From Candidatus Sumerlaeota bacterium (GTDB lineage: Bacteria > Sumerlaeota > Sumerlaeia > SLMS01 > JAHLLQ01), in assembly GCA_030156535.1 (NCBI GenBank), contig JASGMJ010000006.1:62001-126000 (forward strand): DNA of 64,000 nt, in the 5' to 3' direction. Under the pieces are notes generated by a model. That model was not told where the DNA came from. It worked only from the letters and a program-made list of their open reading frames with translations, and ran no database searches. Every line of letters begins with the position of its first letter. Positions within the stretch are counted from its first letter, which is position 1. This document shows positions 1-8,680 of this stretch, in pieces. The position numbers and the translations under genes are program-made.

Positions 1-545
1 ATTTCCCCGGCCTTCTCGCTGCCCTCGGCGGCGTCAAGCCGGGCTCCATCGTGCCGTACAAGCTCACCGGCCAACTCGACGTCAAGAACCCGCTCTCGGC
101 CGATCCGCTCTCGCTTCCCTTCTCCCACGAAGGGGAACTCCCCGTCCCCGCCCCACCCGACATTCAGGTCGGCGGTATCGAATGGCAGAGCATCTCGCTT
201 TCCGAAGTCAGCGGCGCGCTCAAGCTCGACCTCGCGAATCCGAACGATTTCGCCGTCACGCTCAGCGAACTCGACTATGGCCTGAAGCTCAACGACACGG
301 ACATTTCGAGCGGCGACGTGCGCGATCAGGCGCCCGACGGCATCGCGTTCCAGCCCGGCGCCAAGCAAAGCCTGGAGATTCCGCTAAACCTCAAGCCCAG
401 CCAGATCGGCCTCGCGGCCCTCGGAATGCTCAAGAGCCGCAACGCCAACTATGAGTTGCAGGGGCACTATCGTATCGAGACGCCCTTCGGCCCCATCACC
501 GACGCCTACGAGAAGAAGGGCAGCACGGGGATGGGCACGAAGTAG
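1..545 (+). CDS. LEA14-like (LEA type 2 / WHy domain) protein, C-terminal part
   Basis: The reading frame is open from the left edge of the window, so the start lies upstream and only about 180 C-terminal residues are seen. The protein alternates hydrophobic and polar beta-strand stretches. The segment around GALKLDLANPNDFAVTLS matches the core of LEA14/WHy domains, where a strand is followed by an NPN turn and a strand describing the inner core. A second stretch (SLEIPLNLKP) looks like the closing strands of the same immunoglobulin-like fold. Bacterial members are usually exported or lipid-anchored proteins linked to desiccation or envelope stress; an export signal cannot be judged because the N-terminus is missing. 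It converges on purB with 66 bases between the stop codons. The family call rests on pattern only. Confidence 0.6.
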   Translation, partial: FPGLLAALGGVKPGSIVPYKLTGQLDVKNPLSADPLSLPFSHEGELPVPAPPDIQVGGIEWQSISLSEVSGALKLDLANPNDFAVTLSELDYGLKLNDTDISSGDVRDQAPDGIAFQPGAKQSLEIPLNLKPSQIGLAALGMLKSRNANYELQGHYRIETPFGPITDAYEKKGSTGMGTK

Positions 546-611
546 CGCAGAACGATTCCGTCCTGAGCATTGGCGAGAAGGGAATCTCCTGCCAAGTAGT
601 GCCCTCCCGCC

Positions 612-1913
612 TCACTCCAGTTCGATTCCGCAGCGCCGGAAGATCGCCTTCACCTGGCCCAGATAGGGCTGCACGTCGAACGCCTTCTCCAGGTCCTCGC
701 GTGTCAGGCGTTCGGCGACGGCGGCTTCCTTCAGCAACTCGCCCGCGAAGTCCTCGCCGCCGTGCCACGTGCGCATCGCCGCGCCCTGCACCGCCGCGTA
801 GGCATCCTCGCGCGTCAGCCCCTGGTCCACCAAATAGAGCAGCATCTTCTGCGAGAAGATCAGCCCGCGCGTCACGTTCAGATTCGCGCGCATCCGCTCC
901 TCGTTCACCGTCAGGCGCTCGAGAATGCCCGCGATCTTGTGCAGCATGTAGTCCGCGAGGATGCACGAATCGGCCAGCACGACGCGCTCGGTGCTCGAAT
1001 GCGAGATGTCGCGCTCGCTCCACAGCGCCACGTTCTCCATCGCCGGAATGGCGTTGCCGCGCAGCACACGCGCCAGCCCGGTCAACTGCTCGCACTGCAC
1101 GGGGTTGCGCTTGTGCGGCATGGCCGAGGAGCCCTTCTGGCCCTTGCGGAACGGCTCTTCGAGTTCGCGGACTTCGGGGCGCTGGAGGTTGCGGATTTCC
1201 GTCGCGATTTTCTCGATCGACGCGCCGATCAGCGCCAGCGTCGTCATGAAGTGCGCATGGCGGTCGCGCTGGAGCACCTGCGTCGAGACCGGCGCGGCCT
1301 TCAGCCCGAGTTCCGCCATCACGGCTTCCTCCAGCTCGATCCCCGTGTGCGCGCACGTGCCCACCGCGCCGCTGATCTTGCCGACGTTCATTTCCTCGAT
1401 GGCCTCGCGCATCCGGTGCAGGTGGCGGCCGAACTCCTCGCGCCAAACGAGCGCCTTCAGGCCCATCGTCGTCGGCTCCGCGTGCATTCCGTGCGTGCGC
1501 CCCATCATCACCGTGTACGCGTGCTTCACCGCCAGGTTGGAAAGCACCGCGTGGACCCGCTCCAGCCCGTTGAGGATCAACGCCCCCGCGCGTTTGACGC
1601 GCAGCGCCAGCGCCGTGTCCACCACGTCGCTGCTCGTCAGTCCCATGTGCACGAAGCGCGAGGACGGGCCGATCTTCTCGGCGAGTTGCGTCGTGAACGC
1701 GATTACGTCGTGGCGCACTTCCTCCTCGATGGCCTCGATGCGGGGCACGTCGATTTTCGCGCGCTGGTGGATCGTTTCGAGATCCTCCGCCGGAATGCGG
1801 CCGACGGAAGCCCAGTAGTCACAAACTGCCAGCTCCACTTCCAGCCAACTGTCGAACTTGGCCTCCTCGCTCCAAAGGTCCTTCATTGGCGACAACGCAT
1901 AGCGTTCGATCAT
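612..1913 (-). CDS. purB: Adenylosuccinate lyase
   Basis: 433 residues. The enzyme cleaves fumarate from SAICAR and from adenylosuccinate, so it acts twice in purine synthesis. The fumarase/aspartase superfamily signature GSSAMPHKRNP is at residues 261-271. The TSSD segment near 93-96 and the TH pair at 140-141, where the general acid lies, are also present. The start at 1913 gives the typical N-terminus MIERYALSPM and has a GGGAGAG stretch a few bases upstream. The frame stays open 38 codons further upstream, but that extension has no family character. The gene is divergent from the pyrophosphatase gene, with 229 bases between the starts. Cytoplasmic homotetramer in characterised relatives. 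The assignment is firm. Confidence 0.97.
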   Translation of the reverse strand: MIERYALSPMKDLWSEEAKFDSWLEVELAVCDYWASVGRIPAEDLETIHQRAKIDVPRIEAIEEEVRHDVIAFTTQLAEKIGPSSRFVHMGLTSSDVVDTALALRVKRAGALILNGLERVHAVLSNLAVKHAYTVMMGRTHGMHAEPTTMGLKALVWREEFGRHLHRMREAIEEMNVGKISGAVGTCAHTGIELEEAVMAELGLKAAPVSTQVLQRDRHAHFMTTLALIGASIEKIATEIRNLQRPEVRELEEPFRKGQKGSSAMPHKRNPVQCEQLTGLARVLRGNAIPAMENVALWSERDISHSSTERVVLADSCILADYMLHKIAGILERLTVNEERMRANLNVTRGLIFSQKMLLYLVDQGLTREDAYAAVQGAAMRTWHGGEDFAGELLKEAAVAERLTREDLEKAFDVQPYLGQVKAIFRRCGIELE

Positions 1914-2142
1914 TCCTGTACTCTCCCGGGGTCCGGTTTGGCCTGCCTGCTGCACGCTGCCCTCCCCTTTCATCCGCGCCCGCCGGGGGGAAGGGGAAAA
2001 GCCCGCCGGGCACACCGTGCTCCGCATCGGCGGAGAGACAGAACTCGGTTAGCGTCCGGCTTTCGCTTTGACATCCGGCGCAGGAGGTCAGCGAGATGGG
2101 GGCGTACGATGGAGAATTCACTAACCTAACGAGAGAGCCTTT

Positions 2143-2874
2143 ATGTTGCATCCGTGGCATGACCTGTCCCCCGGCAACGACGCGCCGGACACGATCCATG
2201 TCGTAATCGAAATTCCAAAGGGGTCGCGCAACAAGTACGAACTCGACAAGGAAACCGGCCTCTACCACCTGAGCCGCGTCCTTTACTCCCCGATGATCTA
2301 CCCGGGCGACTATGGGTTCATCCCTCAGAGCTACTATGAGGACGGCGACCCGCTCGATATCCTGATCCTGACGAACGAGCCCACATTCACGGGCTGCGTG
2401 GTGGAAGTGCGTCCCGTCGGGATTTTCAAGATGCTCGACAAGGGCGAGCCCGACGACAAGATCTTGTGCGTGGCGACCCAGAGCCCGTACTTCGGGCACA
2501 TCCACGAACTGGGCGACGTGCCGCCGCACTTCCTCAAGGAAGTCGCGCACTTCTTCGCCGTCTACAAGGATCTCGAGGGATCGCGGACGCTGGCACTGGG
2601 CTGGGACTCTGCGGCGAAGGCACGCGAGCAGGTGCGCCACGCGCTGGACCTGTATCGTCACAAATTCAAGAAGGCCCCGGCGCCCGAAGCACAGGCCCAC
2701 GCCCCCGCAAAGGCCAAGGCCCCGGCAAAGGGCAAGGCTCCGGCAAAGGCCAAGGCTCCCGCCAAGGCCAAGGCCCCGGAGAAGCAGACACCCGCCGCCC
2801 CGGCCGTCAAGAAAGCCGCTCCCGCGAAGAAGGCAGCACCCGCAAAGAAGGCAGCACCGAAAGCCAAGAAGTAA
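2143..2874 (+). CDS. ppa: Family I inorganic pyrophosphatase with Lys/Ala/Pro-rich C-terminal tail
   Basis: 243 residues. Hydrolyses pyrophosphate to orthophosphate and so drives nucleotide and polymer synthesis. The metal-binding active-site motif DGDPLDIL is at 67-74, preceded by PGDYGFIPQSYYE, both diagnostic of family I. The catalytic part ends near residue 176, close to the usual bacterial length. About 66 residues follow, made almost entirely of PAKAKAPAKGK-type and later PAKKAA-type repeats ending in lysines. This tail resembles histone H1 or bacterial H1-like proteins and is not part of the enzyme fold. It could bind nucleic acid or polyphosphate, but that is inference. A GAGAG stretch lies upstream of the ATG. 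A perfect hairpin terminator follows the stop. Confidence 0.95.
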   Translation: MLHPWHDLSPGNDAPDTIHVVIEIPKGSRNKYELDKETGLYHLSRVLYSPMIYPGDYGFIPQSYYEDGDPLDILILTNEPTFTGCVVEVRPVGIFKMLDKGEPDDKILCVATQSPYFGHIHELGDVPPHFLKEVAHFFAVYKDLEGSRTLALGWDSAAKAREQVRHALDLYRHKFKKAPAPEAQAHAPAKAKAPAKGKAPAKAKAPAKAKAPEKQTPAAPAVKKAAPAKKAAPAKKAAPKAKK

Positions 2875-2906
2875 CGCGCTGTTTTTCAACGGTCCGATGA
2901 AGACAA

Positions 2907-2937
2907 AAAGCCCCGGGGTGTCGAGCCCCGGGGCTTT
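2907..2937. terminator. Bidirectional intrinsic terminator between ppa and the flotillin gene
   Basis: A perfect 12-bp inverted repeat, 2907-2918 against 2926-2937, with a 7-nt loop. The arms start with AAAG and end with CTTT, so either strand gives a GC stem followed by a short U tract. It sits between two convergent genes. Confidence 0.85.
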
Positions 2938-2970
2938 CGTTGTGCGGAACGGGTGGAGAAGAAGTGGGGA

Positions 2971-4539
2971 TTATTCGCTGGGGGTGTTGTCCTTGGGAGC
3001 CTCGTTCTTCGGAGCTTCGCCCTTCGGAGCCGACCCCTTGATGCCTGGCACGCGGCGGACGAGTTCGTTGAGGTCGAGCCCGGTCAAGGATTCGACGACA
3101 GGCGGAAGGCCTGCGATGACCTGGGCAATGTCCTTGGTAACCTTCTGGGCGCCGGTGGCTCCGTCGCCGCCCATGCTGACGACCGTCATGCGGTCCATCT
3201 TGCCAAGCGGGATGGCGATCTTCTCGGCGATTTCGGGGAGCTTGTCGATGACGATCTGTGCGATGGCCGCCTCGTTGTATTCCTTCCAGGCTTCGGCCTT
3301 CTTGCGGTTGGCTTCGGCTTCGGCCAGACCCTTGGCACGGATGGCTTCGGCTTCGGCCAGACCGCGCGCCTTGATGACGTCGGCGTCGGCCAGACCGCGT
3401 GCCTTGTTGGCCTCGGCTTCGGCCAGACCGTTGGCGCGCACGACGTCGGCGTTGGCGAAGCCGCGCTTCTTTTCGGCCTCGGCTTCACCGAAGGCTTCGC
3501 GTTCGAGCTTGAGGGCGGTTGCTTCGGCCAGCGTTTCGATGCGGAAGCGCTCGGCCTCGGCGGGCTTGCGGACGGTGGCGTCGAGTTCGCGTTCGCGGCG
3601 CTCGATTTCGTTTTTCTGAACCTCGATGAGTCCGAGTCGCTCGACGACCTGGATTTTGACTTCCTCGGCCTTCGAGGTCTGCATCGTGGTGTTGCGCTGA
3701 ATGTCGTAGGCGAGTTCGGCCTCGGCGCGTTTCATGTTCACGCTGGCTTCGAACTCCTGGACCTTCATGCGGTAGTCGCGGTCCGCCTCGGCGATCTTGG
3801 TTTCGGCGGCCAGGCGGGCGATCTGCCCCTGCTGGTTGGCGTCGGCGCTGCGTGCGGTGGCGTCGCGATCGGCTTCGGCCTGGCCGATGATGGCGTCACG
3901 CTTGACCTGCGCAGTGCGGGGCTTGCCGAGGGCGTCGAGGTAGCCGTTGTTGTCGGCGATGTTCTTGACGGTGAAGGAAACGATGCGCAGGCCCATGTTG
4001 CGCATGTCGGGGGTGGCGATTTCCTGGACCTTCTGGGCGAACTTGTCGCGTTCCTTGTAGATTTCCTCGACGGTCAGCGTGCCGAGAACGGCGCGCAGGT
4101 GGCCTTCGATGGTCTCCAGGGCAACGCGTTCGATTTCGGCGTCGCCCATGCCCAGGAACTGCTCGGCAGCCGTGTCGATCGACGCCTGATCGTTGTCGAT
4201 CTTCACCTGCGCCACGCCGTCCACGACGACGGGAACGCCCTGGATCGTGTAGACCTCGGGAGTGCGCACGATCAGCGTCATGATGTTGAGGGAAAGGCGG
4301 TCCACCCGTTCCAGGAACGGCCAGACGAACGCGCCGCCGCCTCGAATCGTGCGGAAACCTTTCTTCCCGATCAGGCGCCCCGAAATCACCAGCACTTCGT
4401 TCGGGCCGACCTTCTTGTAGCGCGTCGCGAAGAAACCACCAATCACGACGATCATCACGACGACGATGACGGCGATGACCAGTTCGACGGGAAGCGGGGA
4501 CGCGACTTGTCCGGCAAGCAGAATGCAACTGTCGATCAT
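2971..4539 (-). CDS. Flotillin-like SPFH-domain membrane protein
   Basis: 522 residues. A single hydrophobic segment at about 18-42 is followed by an SPFH/PHB domain (about 45-230) and a long coiled coil. In the coiled coil, AEAE-type repeats recur (for example GLAEAEANKARGLADADV), as in flotillins such as YuaG/FloT. Flotillins form oligomeric scaffolds in the inner membrane that organise lipid microdomains. The gene start overlaps the stop of the upstream NfeD-like gene as ATGA (4536-4539), so the two are translationally coupled; this gene pair is widely conserved. Around residues 370-420 the AE repeats are near-perfect 10-residue units (xGLAEAEAxx), longer than in many homologues. The C-terminus is acidic and Pro/Lys/Glu rich. 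Confidence 0.93.
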   Translation of the reverse strand: MIDSCILLAGQVASPLPVELVIAVIVVVMIVVIGGFFATRYKKVGPNEVLVISGRLIGKKGFRTIRGGGAFVWPFLERVDRLSLNIMTLIVRTPEVYTIQGVPVVVDGVAQVKIDNDQASIDTAAEQFLGMGDAEIERVALETIEGHLRAVLGTLTVEEIYKERDKFAQKVQEIATPDMRNMGLRIVSFTVKNIADNNGYLDALGKPRTAQVKRDAIIGQAEADRDATARSADANQQGQIARLAAETKIAEADRDYRMKVQEFEASVNMKRAEAELAYDIQRNTTMQTSKAEEVKIQVVERLGLIEVQKNEIERRERELDATVRKPAEAERFRIETLAEATALKLEREAFGEAEAEKKRGFANADVVRANGLAEAEANKARGLADADVIKARGLAEAEAIRAKGLAEAEANRKKAEAWKEYNEAAIAQIVIDKLPEIAEKIAIPLGKMDRMTVVSMGGDGATGAQKVTKDIAQVIAGLPPVVESLTGLDLNELVRRVPGIKGSAPKGEAPKNEAPKDNTPSE

Positions 4540-5168
4540 TGTGGTGAAACCCCCTGTGGTTTTGCGTCAGTTGTAGCAGTCTTTTCCCCTACGTTGTTGC
4601 CGCCCGGATTATTCTCGGCATTGCCTGCCGGAACGGCGGTGTTGCGCACGACAAAGTTGCCGCCGATGTGCTTCTCGATCAGGACGATGGAGTTGCGCGG
4701 AATGCGCGTGCCGTCGATCGAGCGGGCCCCCGCGCTGATGCGGCCAGATGGCGCGTCGAAGGTAATCTCGCCAAGACCTTCCTCGGGGACCTCGATGATG
4801 ACCTCTGCCTCGTGCCCCACCCAGTTCTTCGGATCGTACACGGTCCCCCCCTCCTGGGTGAGGATGAGCTTTGCAAAGGCGAAGTAGACGACGGTGGAGC
4901 CGACCAGACCCGTGAGCGTGGCAACCACCACGCTGGCCGCAGGGCCAGTACCCAGCAACGACTCCGCGATCAGCCCACCACCTCCGAAGAGCACCAGGAA
5001 GGAGGCGATCACAGGGCCGGAGAAGGGGCCGAAATCGCCGGTGTCGAAAGCGAAGTCGATAATGTCGCCAACCACGACACTGATGATCCCCAAGGCCGTC
5101 CCCACAAAGAGGCAGGCCCAGAAGATCGTGTCGGTCGTCAGCGAGAGACCATTGAGAAAGTCCAGCAT
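4536..5168 (-). CDS. NfeD-like (YuaF-type) membrane protein
   Basis: 210 residues. Three or four hydrophobic segments occupy residues 10-110 (DTIFWACLFVGTALGII, GPVIASFLVLFGGGGLIAESLL, and the VVVATLTGLVGSTVVYFAFA stretch). They are followed by a soluble OB-fold-like domain (about 120-185) containing VGHEAEVIIEVPEEGLGEI, typical of NfeD C-terminal domains. Such proteins partner flotillins: in Bacillus, YuaF is encoded directly upstream of the flotillin YuaG. Here the two genes overlap by four bases. There is no N-terminal serine protease domain, so this is the short NfeD class. The start at 5168 has a GAAGG directly in front and GGGAG a little further upstream. Confidence 0.88.
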   Translation of the reverse strand: MLDFLNGLSLTTDTIFWACLFVGTALGIISVVVGDIIDFAFDTGDFGPFSGPVIASFLVLFGGGGLIAESLLGTGPAASVVVATLTGLVGSTVVYFAFAKLILTQEGGTVYDPKNWVGHEAEVIIEVPEEGLGEITFDAPSGRISAGARSIDGTRIPRNSIVLIEKHIGGNFVVRNTAVPAGNAENNPGGNNVGEKTATTDAKPQGVSPQ

Positions 5169-5354
5169 CCTTCTGTCATCTCCCCTTGATGGATGCGGCG
5201 TGGGGACTCGGGTTCGTTCGCGTGTGATTGAGCCTCACAGCCGGAAAAGTCGGCAAGGACAATGTCCCGGCGGCATACCGAAAGAAGTACGGCCACCGGA
5301 CGTCCGCTATTCACCGAAATCGCACCGCGCCCGCCCAGCAATGGAGACCGCGCC

Positions 5355-5510
5355 CTGAAAGCGGCGCGATCCCAAGGGTCGATTCCGAAGAGGCGTTCAG
5401 TGTGGATCGCACCACCTTCGGGGTGCGGGTTGAAACGCTGCGCCTACCCAGGGCGGCGCGCCTGCGGCGCTTGCCCTGGGCTGGGTGATCCCGCCTCTTC
5501 GAGGCGTACC
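5355..5510. repeat. Candidate dispersed palindromic intergenic element (three hairpins in series)
   Basis: Part of the 432-base gap between the NfeD-like gene and recJ. Three consecutive hairpins are visible: 5408-5413 with 5422-5427 (one bulged A and a TTC loop); 5447-5454 with 5473-5480 (CCCAGGGC/GCCCTGGG, 18-nt GC-rich loop); and 5492-5497 with 5501-5506 (CGCCTC/GAGGCG, TTC loop). Arrays of this kind are known to me as multicopy intergenic elements in planctomycete-like genomes, but only one copy is in this window, so the repeat status is an inference. Several overlapping short frames cross it and none looks like a real protein. Confidence 0.45.
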
Positions 5511-5600
5511 GCGTTCCTTCGGCAATCGCCCGCTTCCTCATTTCTCAAGGCTGACGCCTCCCCGTAACGTGCCTCCGGCCACGATGCATCGAAGGATGTT

Positions 5601-7391
5601 CTACACCGCCGCAGGGCGCATGTCCTGGAGTTCGAGCTGGATGTCCGTGCGACCCTGCCAGGTGTTTTCGGTGGGGCGGAAGACAACGTCGACGGAGTGA
5701 GACTGCGACTCGCAAAGAGTCAGCAGGTGCCCGAGGCGGAAACCGATGGCGGGGAAGGTGGAGCCGGCGCTGCGCAGGGCGACCTTCAGGTGGTTGGTGC
5801 CGACGACGCGGGGCGCTCCGACGGGACGCGCACCGCCGAGAAGGAAGAGCGGCGCGGCGTTCTGCTCGCCAAAGGGCTGAAGGCGCTGGAGATCGTGGTA
5901 GAATTCCCAAGTGATTTCTGTGCCGTCGATGGGGGCATCAACGAGGATTTCGGGCGAAAGGTCGCGCTGCTCGAAGAGCGGACGCGCGTGGTCGTTGATG
6001 GCGGCGCGAAAGTCGTCGAGGTGCTCGGGCGCCACCTGGAGGCCTGCGGCCATGGCGTGGCCGCCAAACGTGAGCAGGTGCGGCGCGCAGGCGGAAAGCG
6101 CCTCGTGAATGTCGAAGCCCGGGATTGAACGAGCACTCCCCTTGGCGCGCTCCGGATCGATACGCAGGACGATGGCGGGGCGGTGGAAGCGCTCGACAAG
6201 GCGGGAGGCGACGATGCCCACGACACCCAGATGGTAGTCGAGGCCCGCGACGACGAGAATGCTGTCGAGCCCGCTGGCAAGCTGGCTCTCGGCCTGAGCC
6301 ACGGCGTCATCGACGATGGAGGCTTCCTCGCTGCGGCGCTGGCGGTTGAGCGCGGACAGTTTGTTGGCGAGCACGGTGGCCTCGTTGGCCGACTCGGTCA
6401 GCAGCAGATCGAGCGCGGTCCCCGCGTGATCGGTGCGCCCCGCCGCATTCAGGCGAGGCCCGATGACGAAGCCGACGTGGTGGGGATTGAGCGCGGTGCC
6501 GCTGAGTTTGCTCTCGGCCAGCAGAGCCCGCAAGCCCGGACGGCGGGTGCGTGAAAGACACTGGAGCCCGTGGTGGACGAGGATGCGGTTCTCGCCAACG
6601 AGCGGAACAACGTCGGCAATCGTGGCGAGCGCGACGAGATCGAGCAGGCCGCGCAGGAAGGCGCGCGCGGATTCCGCTGCCTCGCCCGCGCACTTGAGCA
6701 GCGCGTGCGCGAACTTGAAGGCTACGCCCGTGCCGCACAGGCTGGCGCCGTCGTAGGGCGCATCCGGGCGGTTGGGGTTCACGATGGCGACGGCGTCGGG
6801 CAGGCCGCCCTCCGGCAAATGGTGGTCGGTGACGACGACATCCATTCCGAGTTCGTGGGCGCGGCGGATTTCGTCGACCGCCGTGATGCCGGTGTCCACG
6901 GTGATGAGAAGCCGCACGCCCGCATGCGCGAGTTCCTCGACGCGCTCGATGCTCATGCCGTAGCCATCGAGAACGCGGTGCGGAATGAAGTGGACGGGCT
7001 CGGCCCCGAGGCGTCGAAGCACGAGCAGCATCAACGCCGTGGAGCAGATGCCATCGACGTCGTAGTCGCCGAAGACGCCGATCTTCTCGTGATGCCGGAT
7101 CGCGTGGACAGTGCGATCGACGGCAGTCTGCATGTCCGCCAGCTCGAACGGGTCGCGCAGCGACGCAAGACGGGGATTGAGAAACTCCGCATCGTCCTCG
7201 CTCTCCGTCCAGTCGCGTGCGGCCAGCACACGGGCGACGGCGGGATGAATTCCCAAATGGGCGGCAATGGCGGCTTCGCGGACGCGATCAACGGAACGAA
7301 CCGTCCAGCGCGCGGGGCGGGGCGAGGTCTTGGCGAACAGTGCGGGGTTCATTGCCATCAGAACGGAAAAGGGCTCAACAAGAGGATGCAA
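5601..7391 (-). CDS. recJ: Single-stranded-DNA-specific 5'-3' exonuclease RecJ
   Basis: Up to 596 residues. RecJ degrades single-stranded DNA 5' to 3' in RecF-pathway recombination and in mismatch and base-excision repair. Motif DYDVDG is at 109-114, the DHH motif (VVVTDHHLP) at 189-191, the GPRLNAAGR segment in the middle, and GGHAMAAGL of the DHHA1 domain further on. All metal-binding motifs appear intact. The start is uncertain: ATG codons occur at 7391, 7358 and 7352, and none has a convincing ribosome-binding site. The family N-terminus would fit MNPALFAKT (7352) best, so the first 11-13 residues may not be translated. The gene is divergent from mscS with about 92 bases between. Confidence 0.95.
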   Translation of the reverse strand: MHPLVEPFSVLMAMNPALFAKTSPRPARWTVRSVDRVREAAIAAHLGIHPAVARVLAARDWTESEDDAEFLNPRLASLRDPFELADMQTAVDRTVHAIRHHEKIGVFGDYDVDGICSTALMLLVLRRLGAEPVHFIPHRVLDGYGMSIERVEELAHAGVRLLITVDTGITAVDEIRRAHELGMDVVVTDHHLPEGGLPDAVAIVNPNRPDAPYDGASLCGTGVAFKFAHALLKCAGEAAESARAFLRGLLDLVALATIADVVPLVGENRILVHHGLQCLSRTRRPGLRALLAESKLSGTALNPHHVGFVIGPRLNAAGRTDHAGTALDLLLTESANEATVLANKLSALNRQRRSEEASIVDDAVAQAESQLASGLDSILVVAGLDYHLGVVGIVASRLVERFHRPAIVLRIDPERAKGSARSIPGFDIHEALSACAPHLLTFGGHAMAAGLQVAPEHLDDFRAAINDHARPLFEQRDLSPEILVDAPIDGTEITWEFYHDLQRLQPFGEQNAAPLFLLGGARPVGAPRVVGTNHLKVALRSAGSTFPAIGFRLGHLLTLCESQSHSVDVVFRPTENTWQGRTDIQLELQDMRPAAV

Positions 7392-7483
7392 TGCTTATGG
7401 AAGCCATGCGCGGGCAGGTCAAGGTGGGAGAGCGGCCCCCGTCCAGGCTTCGCCCTTGAGTCCGGCGGAGAACTTCTTGTGTT

Positions 7484-8680
7484 GTGGCGCACGCAAATGC
7501 GAGCGTGGTGCAAATCGACGAGAGGCTCTCCCCCACCCCCGTGATACGCTTCTCCAACATCCGCCCCTTTGCCTTCCTGCTCGCGATCATGTTCTTCGCC
7601 GCCGGGCTGTTTCTGGCGGAGTCCTCCCCCACCGCTGCCTTCGCCCAGGACCCGGCCACGCAACTGCTCGGCGCCGCGCCGGGCGGCAACCGGGCCGAGC
7701 CTGCGTCCGGGGCCACCGCCGCCGATGGCAAGACGACGCAAACGGAGACCCTCCTGAGCCCGTTGGAACACACGGCGGAGAGCTATTCAGAGCAATCCGC
7801 CATCGGGAGATTCCTTTACAAGGTGTTCTTCGGTTACGGTTTCACAGTGGACGGACAGACAATCAATCTGTCGAAGATTCTGATCGCGCTGCTGGTGTTC
7901 GTGATCGGGGTCAAGGTCTCGCATCGCGCGCGTCACATCATGCGCCAGCGGCTCAAAGACAGCAGCGACTACATGCGCTTTCTCGAGCGCCTGCTTGGCA
8001 TTTCGATCATCGTGATTTTTGGCCTTCTGGCGATGGACCTCGCGGGCATTCCGCTAAAGGCCTTTGCGTTTCTTGGCGGAGCAATCGCCATCGCCATCGG
8101 CTTTGGAGCCCAGGAGGTGCTCGCCAACTTCATCAGCGGCATCATCCTGACGTTCGAGAAGCCGATTCGCGTGGGCGATCTGATCGAGTTCGACGGCGAA
8201 CGCGGCAAGGTGGCCGACATCGGCCCGCGCTGCACCCGCGTGCGCCAGCCCGGCAACGTGGACCTCTTGATTCCGAACAAGAAGCTGCTCGAAGGCAAAC
8301 TGATCAACTGGACGTTGACCGATGAGCAACTCCGCACCGAGGTTCTCGTCGGCGTTGCCTACGGCTCGCCAACGCGCACCGTCGAGGAGTTGCTGCGCAA
8401 GGCCATGGCCGAGCATCCGCGCATCGACAAGTCACCCAAACCCGTCATCCTCTTCGCGGAATTCGGCGACAACTCGCTGAACTTCCGGGTCCTGTTCTGG
8501 GTCACCGTACGCGACCTCATGGAGCAACTCATCATTCAGAGCGAACTGCGCTTCCGGATCGACGAGCTGTTCCGCGAGGCCGACATCACGATCGCCTTTC
8601 CGCAACGCGACGTACATCTGGACACGCTGGCCCCACTGGAGGTGCGAATGGTTGGGGCGGAAGAAAAGGATAAGAAGTGA
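7484..8680 (+). CDS. Small-conductance mechanosensitive channel, MscS family
   Basis: 398 residues from a GTG start (GGAG about 13 bases upstream). A signal-peptide-like hydrophobic segment (residues 27-50, ending TAAFAQD) suggests an extracytoplasmic N-terminal region, followed by membrane helices near 125-145 and 165-200. The pore-lining segment FGAQEVLANFISGIILTFEK and following PIRVGDLIEF are textbook MscS. The beta domain (VDLLIPNKKLLEGKLINWT) and the C-terminal FPQRDVHL are also present. The channel releases osmolytes on hypo-osmotic shock. The stop codon overlaps the GTG start of the next gene (8677-8680, GTGA), so the two products are made together. An in-frame ATG at residue 36 is a less likely alternative start because it would cut the signal segment. 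Confidence 0.93.
   Translation: MAHANASVVQIDERLSPTPVIRFSNIRPFAFLLAIMFFAAGLFLAESSPTAAFAQDPATQLLGAAPGGNRAEPASGATAADGKTTQTETLLSPLEHTAESYSEQSAIGRFLYKVFFGYGFTVDGQTINLSKILIALLVFVIGVKVSHRARHIMRQRLKDSSDYMRFLERLLGISIIVIFGLLAMDLAGIPLKAFAFLGGAIAIAIGFGAQEVLANFISGIILTFEKPIRVGDLIEFDGERGKVADIGPRCTRVRQPGNVDLLIPNKKLLEGKLINWTLTDEQLRTEVLVGVAYGSPTRTVEELLRKAMAEHPRIDKSPKPVILFAEFGDNSLNFRVLFWVTVRDLMEQLIIQSELRFRIDELFREADITIAFPQRDVHLDTLAPLEVRMVGAEEKDKK

Noticed and set aside
2953-4887. Long plus-strand open frame across the flotillin gene
   Set aside because: It is the antisense of flotillin and NfeD; GC-rich genes give long shadow frames.
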